Positions 45,860 to 55,837 of a stretch of 64,000 nt of DNA are shown piece by piece; the stretch's first letter is position 1, and every line of letters begins with the position of its first letter. Made by a program: the position numbers and the translations under genes. The notes under the pieces are model-generated. The model was not told where the DNA came from, ran no database searches, and saw only the letters and a program-made list of their open reading frames with translations. This DNA comes from Microcoleus sp. FACHB-1515 (GTDB taxonomy: Bacteria > Cyanobacteriota > Cyanobacteriia > Elainellales > Elainellaceae): contig NZ_JACJPO010000010.1 of NCBI RefSeq assembly GCF_014696105.1, positions 92,235 through 156,234 of the forward strand, in the 5' to 3' direction.

Positions 45860-46401
45860 TAAATTCACCCAAGCAAAATTGAGCTTTCCACAAAGGTCTC
45901 TCAGCGGCGCGATCGATTCTACGCAGCCAAACGATAATCTTTACAGAACTTTACAGAATTACTTTGGAGCGGCGATCGATGTGGTTTTAAGCGAACACGG
46001 TTGGCGATCGCTAACCTAGAGCGTCTGAACTAAAAGCCGTTTCACTACCCCAAAGGTAAATTTATTTAACAGGATTAGGCGGCTTGCGTAGAAAGGCTGG
46101 CTCTAATTGGAGACATGGATAGAAGCTCAAGGAAGCGGCTTTAACTTCTGTCGAGCTGGAGTACTTAATTTACTTTAAGCAGTACATAGCAAAGCTTTTG
46201 ATATTTCTGGAGGTGATTCCTGAAGCGGAAAACAGCACTGTATAGAAAGTAACTAATTCATTTTCGCTAAACCTTTTTATGGTTGCAGCAAAGCAGGTTT
46301 CTTTGCTGCAACTGCCTCTACCAAACCTGTTGAAGCATGAATATTACGCACTCGGTGAAGTTCGCGCTCGTACTGCTATTAGCAAAATTAGGAGATGTAA
46401 A
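45860..46401. other. Intergenic stretch upstream of the ten-gene set
   Basis: No protein gene is supported here. It should contain the minus-strand promoter of the ten-gene set and the plus-strand promoter of the CHAT gene region. Apart from a strong hairpin at 46282-46312, I see only AT-rich sequence and a few short frames. Confidence 0.5.
46282..46312. other. 12-bp perfect hairpin
   Basis: GTTGCAGCAAAG and CTTTGCTGCAAC are perfect inverted repeats around a seven-base loop. No U-run follows on either strand, so termination is unlikely. It may be an RNA element or a protein site. Confidence 0.4.
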
Positions 46402-46584
46402 ATGCACATTCAACCGATCGGACTTCTAGGCTATCAGCTTTATCGTCTCGGCTGGCAAAATAGTTTACATCAACATTTGCCAAAGTCTCAGCACTGGCTT
46501 CTCAGCATTTTTCTTTATTATCGTCGAGGTTTTGCAGAGGCTTCTTTATGGATAGAAGAATACAAGTTTGAGCGAAAGCTGTAG
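46402..46584 (+). CDS. Small hypothetical protein, 60 residues
   Basis: The frame opens at an ATG preceded by AGGAG at nine bases. The product is basic and aromatic (GYQLYRLGWQNSLHQ, HWLLSIFLYYRRGF), with one weakly hydrophobic stretch. The family is not recognised. It lies 64 bases before the CHAT gene and could be co-transcribed. It may be a chance frame. Confidence 0.3.
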   Translation: MHIQPIGLLGYQLYRLGWQNSLHQHLPKSQHWLLSIFLYYRRGFAEASLWIEEYKFERKL

Positions 46585-46648
46585 AGCAATAGCGTATGCT
46601 AAAAGATAAAATTCATTTCAACTACTTCTACCTTTAACTCAGCAGCGA

Positions 46649-48013
46649 ATGAAATATTTCTTTCGATCGAATCTGCTTTTTGCCCTCGCAATTGTTTTTG
46701 TCGTTTTGCTTTCGCTGCCGTTGAGCGGGCAAACGCAAACGATTCCGCGCCCACTTTCTAGTTTGAGAGTGAATCCCGAACAGCTAGAAGCTGCGATCGA
46801 TCGAGGCGATCTTGCAGATGCGGTGCTACAGCTTGAACAAGGTTGGAAAGTGCAGCTTGACGAGTACTACTTGAGAGTGGTGAATACGCAACTGCTGTCC
46901 ACTGATCAAATTGCTCAGAGCTTAAGGCAAAGTGATGAGCTAAGCGGAAAGCGATCGGCATTGGTGTACGCAATTTCCCTTGCTGAGCAGCTAGAAGTGA
47001 TTCTACTTTTGCCAGATGGACAACTAATTCATCATCGAGAGCAGGCCGCAACGCTAGAAGCTATTGTCGAAACAACAAATGAATTGTGGGCAGGTTTTGC
47101 GGATAGAAGATCAGCACCTCAAGAATATCTGCCTGCCGCGCAGCAGCTTTATCGGTGGATGATTGCCCCTCTAGAATCAGAACTTCAAAATCAACAAATT
47201 GACAACTTAATTTTTTGCTTGGGTGCAGGGCTGCGGAGTGTACCAATGGCGGCTCTTCATGACGGAAATCAGTTTTTAATTGAAAAATATAGCACCAGCC
47301 TGATTCCTGCCTTCAATTTGCTCGATCGCCGTCCAACTCGCTTATCTGAATTGCGAGTTTTAGCAATGGGAGCTTCAGAATTTGAGCGTGAAACTCCGCT
47401 GCCTGCCGTTCCGCTGGAGCTTGCAGCGATCGCTCGACTTTGGCAGGCTGAAGTGTTTTTAAATGAGCAGTTTACAGTCGCAAAACTAAGAGAGCAGCGA
47501 TCGACTTATCCATTCGGAATTGTTCATCTTGCTACTCACGCCGCCTTCAATTCTCGATCGATCATTAACTCTTACATCCAGTTTTGGGATCGCCCGTTAC
47601 TGTTGACTCATCTGCGAGAATTACAGCTACTGCAACCCGTCGTGCAACTCCTGGTCTTAAGCGCCTGTCGCACTGCCTTGGGAGATGCCAGTGCTGAATT
47701 AGGCTTTGCTGGGCTTGCTGTACAGTCTGGTGCCAAGGCAGCTTTAGCAAGCTTATGGTCAGTTTCAGATGCATCGAGCGCTATTCTAATGATTGATTTC
47801 TACCAAAACTTGAAAACAGTTTCATCGAAAGCAGAAGCGTTGCGACAAACACAAATAGCAATGCTGCAAGGTCAGCTCAATCTTGACAATTCATTCATTC
47901 AACAAACTATTCGGGATTTGCCAACACCACCTAACTTTATGAACCTGGAGAATGAGAACTTGTTGCACCCCTTTTACTGGGCAGGCTTCACGATGATTGG
48001 CAATCCTTGGTAG
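46649..48013 (+). CDS. Stand-alone CHAT protein without TPRs
   Basis: A 454-residue protein with a signal peptide (LLFALAIVFVVLLSLPLS), one short helical region and a CHAT domain. The Cys site LVLSACRTALGD near 338 is intact. The His site reads IVHLATHAAF near 295, with Ala in place of the conserved Gly after His. It resembles the CHAT ends of the TPR-CHAT proteins at 7289 and 25096 (VPMAALHDGNQFLIEKY) and may come from a TPR-CHAT gene that lost its repeats. Activity is uncertain because of the His-Gly change. Confidence 0.82.
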   Translation: MKYFFRSNLLFALAIVFVVLLSLPLSGQTQTIPRPLSSLRVNPEQLEAAIDRGDLADAVLQLEQGWKVQLDEYYLRVVNTQLLSTDQIAQSLRQSDELSGKRSALVYAISLAEQLEVILLLPDGQLIHHREQAATLEAIVETTNELWAGFADRRSAPQEYLPAAQQLYRWMIAPLESELQNQQIDNLIFCLGAGLRSVPMAALHDGNQFLIEKYSTSLIPAFNLLDRRPTRLSELRVLAMGASEFERETPLPAVPLELAAIARLWQAEVFLNEQFTVAKLREQRSTYPFGIVHLATHAAFNSRSIINSYIQFWDRPLLLTHLRELQLLQPVVQLLVLSACRTALGDASAELGFAGLAVQSGAKAALASLWSVSDASSAILMIDFYQNLKTVSSKAEALRQTQIAMLQGQLNLDNSFIQQTIRDLPTPPNFMNLENENLLHPFYWAGFTMIGNPW

Positions 48014-48050
48014 CAAAGCTCTTGAGAAAAAGCTGAAGCCCATTAACTGC

Positions 48051-49043
48051 TTATTCTGGAAAGACTTGGGATGAAAACATTCCCCATAAAGCATCGTAGT
48101 AAGGAGTAAAGTAGGCTGCTTGTTGCGAATCAAGACGTTTGCAGATCTCAACTTCTAAAAGGTGAATGAGTTGTCGCACAAGTTCCCAACGCACGTTTAA
48201 GCGAGGATAAAGCATCACACAAAGCGGAAATAGCTCTTGCTGAATCGCGCTGATGTTGTTTTCCAACACGCACACCCACAGATAAACTTGAAACATTTCA
48301 ACATCTCGGATGCTAGAGATTTGAACATGCTCGTCATTCAAGTATCCGCTGTGCGATCGATAGCTCGGATTTAGGTTCAGCACTCGTGCAACGATATTGG
48401 CAGCAATTTCACTGCATAAGGGCACAAGGTGGCGAACCGCCTGCAACTGTGGGGCATGATAGTCCTGTTGGGCAGCAGCTTGATAGGCTCGTTGCAGCGG
48501 CATATACAGATGATCATCAATGACTTTGAAATACTGGCCGAGCAGCGATCGCTCAGTCGGCGGAGTCAAGTCAAGCAGCATTTGTTCGCTGTAGTGAAAC
48601 TGCATGCTGACAAACCCGATCATCCTGGGATCGTCTGCCGTGTATTTGTGGCGAATCTGTCCAAGTTCTGAAGCAATCAGCGTGGAAAGTTTCGGTGGAG
48701 CAGTTTGCTGAGCATAAGCAGTGAGCGCAATCTCGTAAATCTGATGAGCGTCTTTCGCGATCGCCCAAGGATCAATCAGGCGGCCATCGATTTGATGCCG
48801 AACCATTTCTTGAGCAAGCAGCGTTTCTGTCTTTGCCCACGCCTGAGCGCTCGTCGATCGCAACGATTGCATGAGTGTTTTGGCAATTTCAGCAGCAATT
48901 TGACTGTGGCTGAGGGCAGCCGCGATGTCGTCTTGCTCAGCCAACTTCTGTAAATACTTTTTTGCCCAAGCTTCTGAGAACGTTTGGCTGGCAGCCTCCG
49001 TTTGTGCTTCTGCTCTCAGCGGTGAGGGGTTCGCGGCTTCCAT
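48051..49043 (-). CDS. Hypothetical helical protein, 330 residues
   Basis: I do not recognise the family. The protein is largely alpha-helical, with EAWAKKYLQKLAEQDDIAAAL near the start and WELVRQLIHLLEVEICKRL near the end. There is no signal peptide or membrane helix. ATG 49043 is preferred; the frame runs open to 49271, but that extension is basic, Ser-rich and looks unlike coding sequence. It is convergent with the CHAT gene (38-base gap). Confidence 0.55.
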   Translation of the reverse strand: MEAANPSPLRAEAQTEAASQTFSEAWAKKYLQKLAEQDDIAAALSHSQIAAEIAKTLMQSLRSTSAQAWAKTETLLAQEMVRHQIDGRLIDPWAIAKDAHQIYEIALTAYAQQTAPPKLSTLIASELGQIRHKYTADDPRMIGFVSMQFHYSEQMLLDLTPPTERSLLGQYFKVIDDHLYMPLQRAYQAAAQQDYHAPQLQAVRHLVPLCSEIAANIVARVLNLNPSYRSHSGYLNDEHVQISSIRDVEMFQVYLWVCVLENNISAIQQELFPLCVMLYPRLNVRWELVRQLIHLLEVEICKRLDSQQAAYFTPYYDALWGMFSSQVFPE

Positions 49044-49231
49044 ACACCCGTTCCATGCTCGATGAATGAGCAATTCGCAGCATTTCCGGTAATTGCTCGT
49101 ATGTATTTTTGACAATAGAGAAAAGTATGATCTTGCTGAAACCGTGAAATCACTGAGCACTTTTGTGATCAGTGTACTGGCAGTCTTGCCAGAGCTATGA
49201 TTTTGTTGACTTTGCTTCTTGCCTAATTGAG

Positions 49232-49688
49232 ATGACTCGATCGAAGATTGCAATCTTATCGATTGGTTCAACGGGAGACCTCTATCCGTTGTGTGCTTTG
49301 GCTTATGATTGCAGCAAGTCGGGCATCAAGTCCGAGTCGCAACCAATCCTATCCTCATGATTGGCTGTTTTCTAAAGTAAAAGCGGTTGTGCATCATGGT
49401 GGGTCAGGCACAACAACGGCAGTTTGTCGAGCGGGTCTACCTTCTGTAGTCGTTCCCTATTTTGCGGATCAGTTAGGCTGGGGTAAACGCTTGCATCAGT
49501 TAGGCGTTAGCCCGAAACCCATTCCCAGAAAGCAGTCAACCGCTGAGTCTTTTGGGGCTGCAATTGCGATCACGACCAGCAACTCAGTGATGCAGCAGCA
49601 AGCTGCTCAGCTTGGTGTAAAAATTAGAGGCGAAAACGGTGTAGAGCAAGCAGTTGCGATCGTTGAGCAATATTTACAGAGTAATTGA
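49232..49688 (+). pseudogene. Glycosyltransferase remnant (UGT/MGT type), internally deleted
   Basis: The first 30 codons read like the N-terminus of a UDP-sugar glycosyltransferase (SKIAILSIGSTGDLYPLCAL). The frame then shifts and, without the roughly 300 residues in between, the C-terminal donor-site part appears: VKAVVHHGGSGTTTAVCRAG, then PYFADQLGWGKRL and a helical tail to 49688. A large internal deletion plus a frameshift leaves no functional enzyme. Confidence 0.75.
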
Positions 49689-50046
49689 AGTCATCATTGG
49701 TGCTGAAGTTTAACTATGTGTGCAAAGCCCAAAAAGATGGTGATGAAATGAGTCATTACTCACATAGTAAAAGGCTCAAATCTTTTTTCTTTGTAAGAAT
49801 AACTAATATATCAAGTTAGTGTTAGCCAGATAAAGCTCCACGAAGCACCACAAGTTCTGGAATGCAAAAGATGGATGTCTTTGACGATGCTTGTAAGTTC
49901 TTTCTCTTACAGCTATAAGTACAAAACAAGCGTTTATTAGGATATTGTTTTACATGGGAGGTACGTAAACCAAGCATTAACCATTGGCGAAATGTATGTA
50001 CATAACGATGGAACGTTAAACACGATATTTGGTGTTCAAACAACAA
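49689..50046. other. AT-rich intergenic stretch
   Basis: No gene, repeat or clear hairpin was found in these 358 bases. A 91-residue minus-strand frame at 49822-50097 has no ribosome site and overlaps the next gene. It probably carries the promoter of the gene at 50047. Confidence 0.45.
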
Positions 50047-51930
50047 ATGACGATTCAGAGTTATCAGCAAATCGGTTATCAGCAGATTGTTGAACATTTA
50101 GGCGTTGATATTGAGCTTTTCTTTCAACACCTAGAAACAGGTTCAACTCGCCAACTTCTATCAGAGCGCGACAAAGAAATGATTTGTCGGTTTTTGCGAG
50201 GATATCGTCGTAGGCAAATTGCGGGTGCAATTAACTTGTGCGATGCAGAGGTCGGAAATCGGCTTTCTAACATTGTTTATCCTAGAATTGCTCAATTGAT
50301 GCAAGTTGAACAAGCTGAGATCGCGAACAATTGGACGCTAGTTCTAAATTTTTTGCTAAATCCTACAAATGGTTACAGGCTTCACCCTGCTCCTCAATTA
50401 AATAGCGATAATTTTCAGGGCAGTTTTGGACGGCAGGTTTTTCTATATCCTTCTCATCAAGGAATTGTCCAAGGCCAGATTAAAGCAATTCAACGGTATC
50501 AGCAAGGTTGTTATTATCAAGCCCTACTGTTCTTTGTAAAAGCGTGGAACGAAGAGAAACAGCTTTATGGAAAAGGCAATCCGGAAATTTGCATTTATAT
50601 CAACAACTGCTTAATTGAATTTCAAACAGCGTTTTTACAACGACGAGGTGTTCAAATCTACACCCTAGCTGTCGTTGTACCATTTCATCACAATCAAGGT
50701 GCGATCGCCACAGAAATCCTGCGGGGAGTTGCCCAAATTCAGTCGCTGGTGAATTTCCAACACTTTGATACTGCTGAGTTAGAGGCAGAGTTTTTTCCGT
50801 CGAGTCAGAGCAACAAACAAAGCCAATCTTTGTTTTCTATTTTGGGTCAGAGCGATCGCATCAGTTCTGAAAAGGTTGCGCTCCGCATCATGGTAGTGAA
50901 TGATCCAAATAATGTTTATGCTCCGTATAATCAAACGGCTGAAAAGTTAGCGAACTTAGCCAAGGAGATTAATCTCGCTGCTGTGATTGGACATTACTCC
51001 AGTGAAATGACTCAAACGGCATTGAACTTTTACACGGAGAAAGGAATTATTTTAGTAAACGCATCCAGTACTTCTGATCAACTCTCGAATTTAGACGATA
51101 GTATTGGATTTTTTAGAATTACGACTCAAGATCAAGTTAACGCCGCTCAGCTTGTTGAATACTTAGCTCAAACGCTGGTAGAACATCAGTCTAGAACAGT
51201 TGCGATTGTCTGCAACGAAAACAGTAGTTATAGTTGTTCATATCGCGATGCTGTTAAAGAGAGTTTGATGCGCTATTGCGATCGATTCAAAATTCATTCT
51301 GAATATGGACAGCTTGGCGGCGATGTCCGGAATTTTCAGATTTACTTAAATACAATTCAAGGCAATGTAGACATTATCATCCTGGTTCCTGATGGTGGGA
51401 TTGAGCCAAATTCTCTTAGCAATACGGGTCTGATCAGTCGATTAAATCTCGATCGGTGTGTTGTTGCTGGCTCTGCAACGTTCTATCAGGAAAATGTATT
51501 GCACTGGATGCAGGAACGCTGCCAACAGAAGTTAACAGATTCTAACCAGAGCCAGCTTATTGCTTGTATTCCTTGGCATTGGGATAGTGAGCAGAACGGA
51601 GCGAAAAGTTCTAACACTCTATCTCAAGTATTCTGCAAAATCGGCGCTTTACTGTGGGGAGAAGAGCAGTTAACCTGGCGCAGTGCAACTGCCTTTGATG
51701 CCGTCTTGGTGATTCTCAAGGCCTTAGAAAGGCATTCAGACAAGGAAGAATTGATTGTTGAAATGCGAAGATTCTTCAAAGTTAAAAGAAAAGCTGTAGA
51801 AGGCGTGACGGGTAAGATTCAATTTTCTGAAAATGGCGATCGCCTCTTTCCACCAGCAGAAATTGTCCAAGTTGCTCAAAATGACGCATCGGCAACTTGG
51901 AAGTGGAAACATCTAAAATCGATGACCTAG
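50047..51930 (+). CDS. HTH plus periplasmic-binding-fold fusion protein
   Basis: A 627-residue protein without signal peptide. Residues about 38-85 (LSERDKEMICRFLRGYRRRQIAGAI, here broken at RGY, and NRLSNIVYPRIAQLM) form an HTH like the N-terminal HTH of cyanobacterial signalling proteins. The part from about 200 on is a type I periplasmic-binding fold of the branched-chain amino-acid kind: YTLAVVVPFHHNQ, AAVIGHYSSEMTQTALNFY, ILVNASSTSDQLS and VEGVTGKIQFSENGDR. With no export signal it is probably a cytoplasmic sensor of a small molecule. ATG 50047 was chosen over a TTG at 50029. Confidence 0.72.
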   Translation: MTIQSYQQIGYQQIVEHLGVDIELFFQHLETGSTRQLLSERDKEMICRFLRGYRRRQIAGAINLCDAEVGNRLSNIVYPRIAQLMQVEQAEIANNWTLVLNFLLNPTNGYRLHPAPQLNSDNFQGSFGRQVFLYPSHQGIVQGQIKAIQRYQQGCYYQALLFFVKAWNEEKQLYGKGNPEICIYINNCLIEFQTAFLQRRGVQIYTLAVVVPFHHNQGAIATEILRGVAQIQSLVNFQHFDTAELEAEFFPSSQSNKQSQSLFSILGQSDRISSEKVALRIMVVNDPNNVYAPYNQTAEKLANLAKEINLAAVIGHYSSEMTQTALNFYTEKGIILVNASSTSDQLSNLDDSIGFFRITTQDQVNAAQLVEYLAQTLVEHQSRTVAIVCNENSSYSCSYRDAVKESLMRYCDRFKIHSEYGQLGGDVRNFQIYLNTIQGNVDIIILVPDGGIEPNSLSNTGLISRLNLDRCVVAGSATFYQENVLHWMQERCQQKLTDSNQSQLIACIPWHWDSEQNGAKSSNTLSQVFCKIGALLWGEEQLTWRSATAFDAVLVILKALERHSDKEELIVEMRRFFKVKRKAVEGVTGKIQFSENGDRLFPPAEIVQVAQNDASATWKWKHLKSMT

Positions 51931-52097
51931 CGATCGAGGCAAGACAATTCTACAGACAAGAACAGTGCTACAGAATTGAATCACTGATAAATGTCTAAAA
52001 TTTGCTTATATCTATCAGTGGAATTAGACCGAGTTCTACTGCTTAATAGAAACAAGAAGTTATCGATCGCATTTGTATTTTATTTGCTGAGGAAATC

Positions 52098-55000
52098 ATG
52101 TTAAAAGTGTTTGCAGATCGAGGCGGAACATTTACTGATTTAGTGGTTGTTACCGATGATGCAGCGATCGTCGATCGACTGTCTCAAATGCCTGAGCGGT
52201 TCCAAATTACGGCAGTGGCTGATCAGCAGTGGGTGATCATCTACAAGTTACTTTCAGAGCAGCCCGAACAATATCAAGATGCCGTAATCCAAGGCATTCG
52301 AGACATTTTGGGGCTAACGAGCGATCAACCAATTCCCGTCGGAGCGGTTGAAGTGGTGAAAATGGGAACGACCGTTGCGACCAATGCGCTGCTAGAGCGC
52401 AAAGGCGATCGCACCGTTTTACTCATCACGCAAGGCTTTCGCGATGCGCTCTCGATCGGCTATCAAAACCGTCCAAATATCTTTGCCCGCCACATCGTTT
52501 TACCAGAGCGGGTGTATGAACAAGTCATCGAAGTTGAAGAACGTTATACCGCGCAAGGCGAAGAAATTCTGCCGATTTCGCCACAGGAAGAAATGCGGCT
52601 TGCTACAGCCTTGCAGGAGGCATATCGCCAAGGAATTCGAGCTTGTGCGATCGCATTTCTGCATGGCTATCGCTACCCCCAACACGAACAGCAAGTCGCT
52701 GAGATTGCTCGCAAGGTTGGCTTTACACAAGTTTCGGTATCTCACGAAGTTAGCCCGTTGATGAAGCTGATCCGTCGCGGCGAAACAACGGTCGTTGATG
52801 CCTATCTTTCTCCGATTTTGAGGCGCTATGTGGATCAAGTTGGAGCCGCCTTAAAGCAACAGGAAACGACGACCAAGCTGGAGTTCATGAAATCTGATGG
52901 TGGTTTGACTCAGGCCGATCGATTTCAAGGCAAAGACAGCATTCTTTCAGGTCCCGCAGGCGGCATTGTCGGAGCGGTTAAAACCAGTGTTGCAGCCGGA
53001 TTCGATCGCATCATCGGCTTTGATATGGGCGGCACTTCAACCGATGTGTCTCACTTCAACGGCGAGTATGAGCGCACGTTTGAAACGCAAGTTGCCGGCG
53101 TGCGGCTGTGTGCGCCGATGATGTCGATTCATACGGTTGCGGCGGGCGGTGGATCGATTCTCAGATTTGACGGGTCGCGCTATCGAGTCGGGCCTGAATC
53201 TGCCGGAGCGCATCCGGGACCTGCTTGCTACCGCAAAGGCGGACCGTTAACCGTGACCGATTGCAATGTGCGCTTGGGCAAGATTCAGCCGGATTTTTTT
53301 CCGCAGGTGTTTGGAGTTGAAGGCAATCTGCCGATCGATCGCACGATCGTCGATCAAAAATTCGCCGCACTCACCGCAGAAATTCGAGCGAAAACCGCAG
53401 ATACTCGCACTCAGGAGCAAGTAGCAGCGGGATTTCTCGACATTGCGATCGACACGATGGCGAATGCGATCAAAAAGATTTCCGTACAGCGCGGCTATGA
53501 CGTGACTGAATACACGCTCTGCTGCTTTGGTGGCGCGGGCGGACAACATGCCTGTTTGATCGCTGAAGCGTTGGGCATGACCCAGATTTTGATTCACCCA
53601 TTTGCCAGCGTGTTATCGGCCTACGGCATTGGCTTGGCGGATGTCCGGACGCTGAAAGAAAAAGCGATCGAAGCACCACTGACGGCAGGAGAAATTCCGG
53701 CACTGAAGCAAACCCTCGCTCAATTAAGCCGAGAAAGTCGAGCAGAAATTGCCGCTCAAGACATTCCAGACGATCGCATCGAAGTTCTGCTTAAAGCACG
53801 TCTGCGTTATGCGGGAACAGATTCGGCTTTGACGGTTGCTTTTGATCATGCAGAAGCAATGCGGCTTCAGTTCGAGGAGATTTATCAGCAGCGCTACGGA
53901 TTTTCAATGCCCGATAAAGGCTTAATCGTGGAGGCGGTTTCAGTTGAAGCAATCGCCCCCGCAACGCCAATCATAGAACCTCGCCTTTCGCTTGAAAGAA
54001 CTGAATCAATTCGATCGATTGCAACCGTTCAAATCTACACCAAAGGCGATTGGCACGAAACGCCGATCTATCGCCGCCAAGATCTAAAACCTGGCGATCG
54101 CATCCTGGGAGCCGCCTTGATTCTAGAACCCACTGGAACCAATGTGATCGAACCCGGATGGTGTGCCGAACTCACCGAACAAAACGATTTGATTTTGAGC
54201 AAAACGGATGATGTGACCGAGGCATCAACCACAGCGTTACCGACTGTCACGACTCCAGATCCGGTGCTATTGGAGATTTTTAATAATCTGGTGCGGGCGA
54301 TCGCTGAGGAAATGGGAATCACCCTGCAAAACACTAGCTACTCGGTCAACATCAAAGAACGGCTGGATTTCTCCTGTGCCATCTTTGATTCATCCGGGCA
54401 ATTAGTCGCGAATGCGCCACATATTCCCGTTCATTTAGGCTCGATGAGCGAAAGCGTGAACAGCTTGATTCGAGCCAGAGGCACAACGCTCAAACCCGGA
54501 GATGCTTTTGCCTCGAACAATCCCTACAACGGCGGTACACATTTACCGGATATTACCGTGATCACTCCGGTTTTTGTGTCTGGTGATGCTCCGATGTTTT
54601 ATGTCGCGTCACGCGGACATCATGCGGATATCGGGGGGATCACACCGGGTTCAATGCCGCCACACAGCACCTCGATCGATCAAGAAGGCATTTTGCTCGA
54701 CAATGTGCAAATCGTGGATCAAGGACGCTTTCAAGAAGCAGAACTACTAGAACTGTTGGCCGCAGGAAAGTACCCGGTTCGCAATCCGGTGCAGAATTTA
54801 GCCGATCTGCAAGCGCAAATTGCAGCCAATGAACGCGGTGTGCAAGAACTGCACCGCATGGTTGAACACTATGGACTCGGCACTGTGCAGGCTTACATGC
54901 AGCACGTTCAAAACAATGCCGAAGAATCGGTACGACGAGTCATTGATGTGCTAAAACCGGGCAGCTTCAACTATGCAATGGACGACAGCAGCGAGATTTG

Positions 55001-55811
55001 CGTCAGTGTTTCGATCGATCGCCACGCCCGTTCTGCCTGCATCGATTTTTCAGGCACTTCTCCTCAGCAACCCACGAACTTTAATGCGCCTTTAGCCATC
55101 TGCAAAGCGGTTGTTCTCTACGTCTTTCGGACGCTAGTTGACGATGATATTCCGCTAAATGCAGGCTGTCTCAAACCCTTAGAAATTATTGTTCCTGAAG
55201 GCTGTTTGCTCAATCCGCGTTTTCCTGCTGCTGTGGTTGCGGGCAATGTGGAAACCTCGCAAGCGATCGCGAATGCCCTCTACGGTGCGCTCGGCGTGAT
55301 GGCAGCTTCTCAAGGCACAATGAACAATTTCACCTTCGGCAACAAGCAACATCAGTATTACGAAACAATTTGCGGCGGATCGGGCGCAGGTGCAACTTTT
55401 GATGGTACTGATGCCGTGCAAACGCACATGACCAACTCCCGGCTAACCGATCCGGAAGTGTTGGAGTGGCGATTTCCGGTTTTTGTGCAAGAATTCGCCA
55501 TTCGATCGAACAGTGGCGGCACAGGAAAGCATCAAGGCGGCAATGGTGCAATTCGCCGCATCCAGTTTCGCGAACCGATGACTGCCGCAATTTTGTCGGG
55601 TCATCGCATCGTGCCGCCGTTTGGCTTAGCAGGTGGTGAACCAGGCGCAACCGGACAAAATTCGATCGAGCGGCAAGATGGCAGCGTCGATCGGCTCGAT
55701 GGTAAAGCAGAAGTTTCCATGCAGCCAGGGGATGTGTTTGTGATTGAAACGCCCGGAGGCGGCGGATTTGGCGCGGCTTTGCTATCAAGTGACAGTCAAC
55801 TTGGCGGGTGA
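52098..55811 (+). CDS. 5-oxoprolinase / hydantoinase-type enzyme (OplAH)
   Basis: A 1237-residue cytoplasmic protein joining a hydantoinase A-like ATPase half (FADRGGTFTDLVV at the start, FDMGGTSTDVSHF near 310) and a hydantoinase B half from about 700 (NNPYNGGTHLPDITVITP, SRGHHADIGGITPGSMPP). The size and fusion fit ATP-dependent 5-oxoprolinase, which opens 5-oxo-L-proline to glutamate; N-methylhydantoin-type substrates are an alternative. GAGGAAATC precedes the ATG. It is followed by peptide-transporter genes, which suggests uptake and breakdown of pyroglutamyl or gamma-glutamyl peptides. Confidence 0.88.
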   Translation: MLKVFADRGGTFTDLVVVTDDAAIVDRLSQMPERFQITAVADQQWVIIYKLLSEQPEQYQDAVIQGIRDILGLTSDQPIPVGAVEVVKMGTTVATNALLERKGDRTVLLITQGFRDALSIGYQNRPNIFARHIVLPERVYEQVIEVEERYTAQGEEILPISPQEEMRLATALQEAYRQGIRACAIAFLHGYRYPQHEQQVAEIARKVGFTQVSVSHEVSPLMKLIRRGETTVVDAYLSPILRRYVDQVGAALKQQETTTKLEFMKSDGGLTQADRFQGKDSILSGPAGGIVGAVKTSVAAGFDRIIGFDMGGTSTDVSHFNGEYERTFETQVAGVRLCAPMMSIHTVAAGGGSILRFDGSRYRVGPESAGAHPGPACYRKGGPLTVTDCNVRLGKIQPDFFPQVFGVEGNLPIDRTIVDQKFAALTAEIRAKTADTRTQEQVAAGFLDIAIDTMANAIKKISVQRGYDVTEYTLCCFGGAGGQHACLIAEALGMTQILIHPFASVLSAYGIGLADVRTLKEKAIEAPLTAGEIPALKQTLAQLSRESRAEIAAQDIPDDRIEVLLKARLRYAGTDSALTVAFDHAEAMRLQFEEIYQQRYGFSMPDKGLIVEAVSVEAIAPATPIIEPRLSLERTESIRSIATVQIYTKGDWHETPIYRRQDLKPGDRILGAALILEPTGTNVIEPGWCAELTEQNDLILSKTDDVTEASTTALPTVTTPDPVLLEIFNNLVRAIAEEMGITLQNTSYSVNIKERLDFSCAIFDSSGQLVANAPHIPVHLGSMSESVNSLIRARGTTLKPGDAFASNNPYNGGTHLPDITVITPVFVSGDAPMFYVASRGHHADIGGITPGSMPPHSTSIDQEGILLDNVQIVDQGRFQEAELLELLAAGKYPVRNPVQNLADLQAQIAANERGVQELHRMVEHYGLGTVQAYMQHVQNNAEESVRRVIDVLKPGSFNYAMDDSSEICVSVSIDRHARSACIDFSGTSPQQPTNFNAPLAICKAVVLYVFRTLVDDDIPLNAGCLKPLEIIVPEGCLLNPRFPAAVVAGNVETSQAIANALYGALGVMAASQGTMNNFTFGNKQHQYYETICGGSGAGATFDGTDAVQTHMTNSRLTDPEVLEWRFPVFVQEFAIRSNSGGTGKHQGGNGAIRRIQFREPMTAAILSGHRIVPPFGLAGGEPGATGQNSIERQDGSVDRLDGKAEVSMQPGDVFVIETPGGGGFGAALLSSDSQLGG

Positions 55812-55837
55812 CGATCGCCCCCAGCCCTTCTACACCA

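Noticed and set aside
49822..50097. A 91-codon minus-strand frame
   Set aside because: It overlaps the start of the HTH/binding-fold gene and lacks a ribosome site and any family signal.
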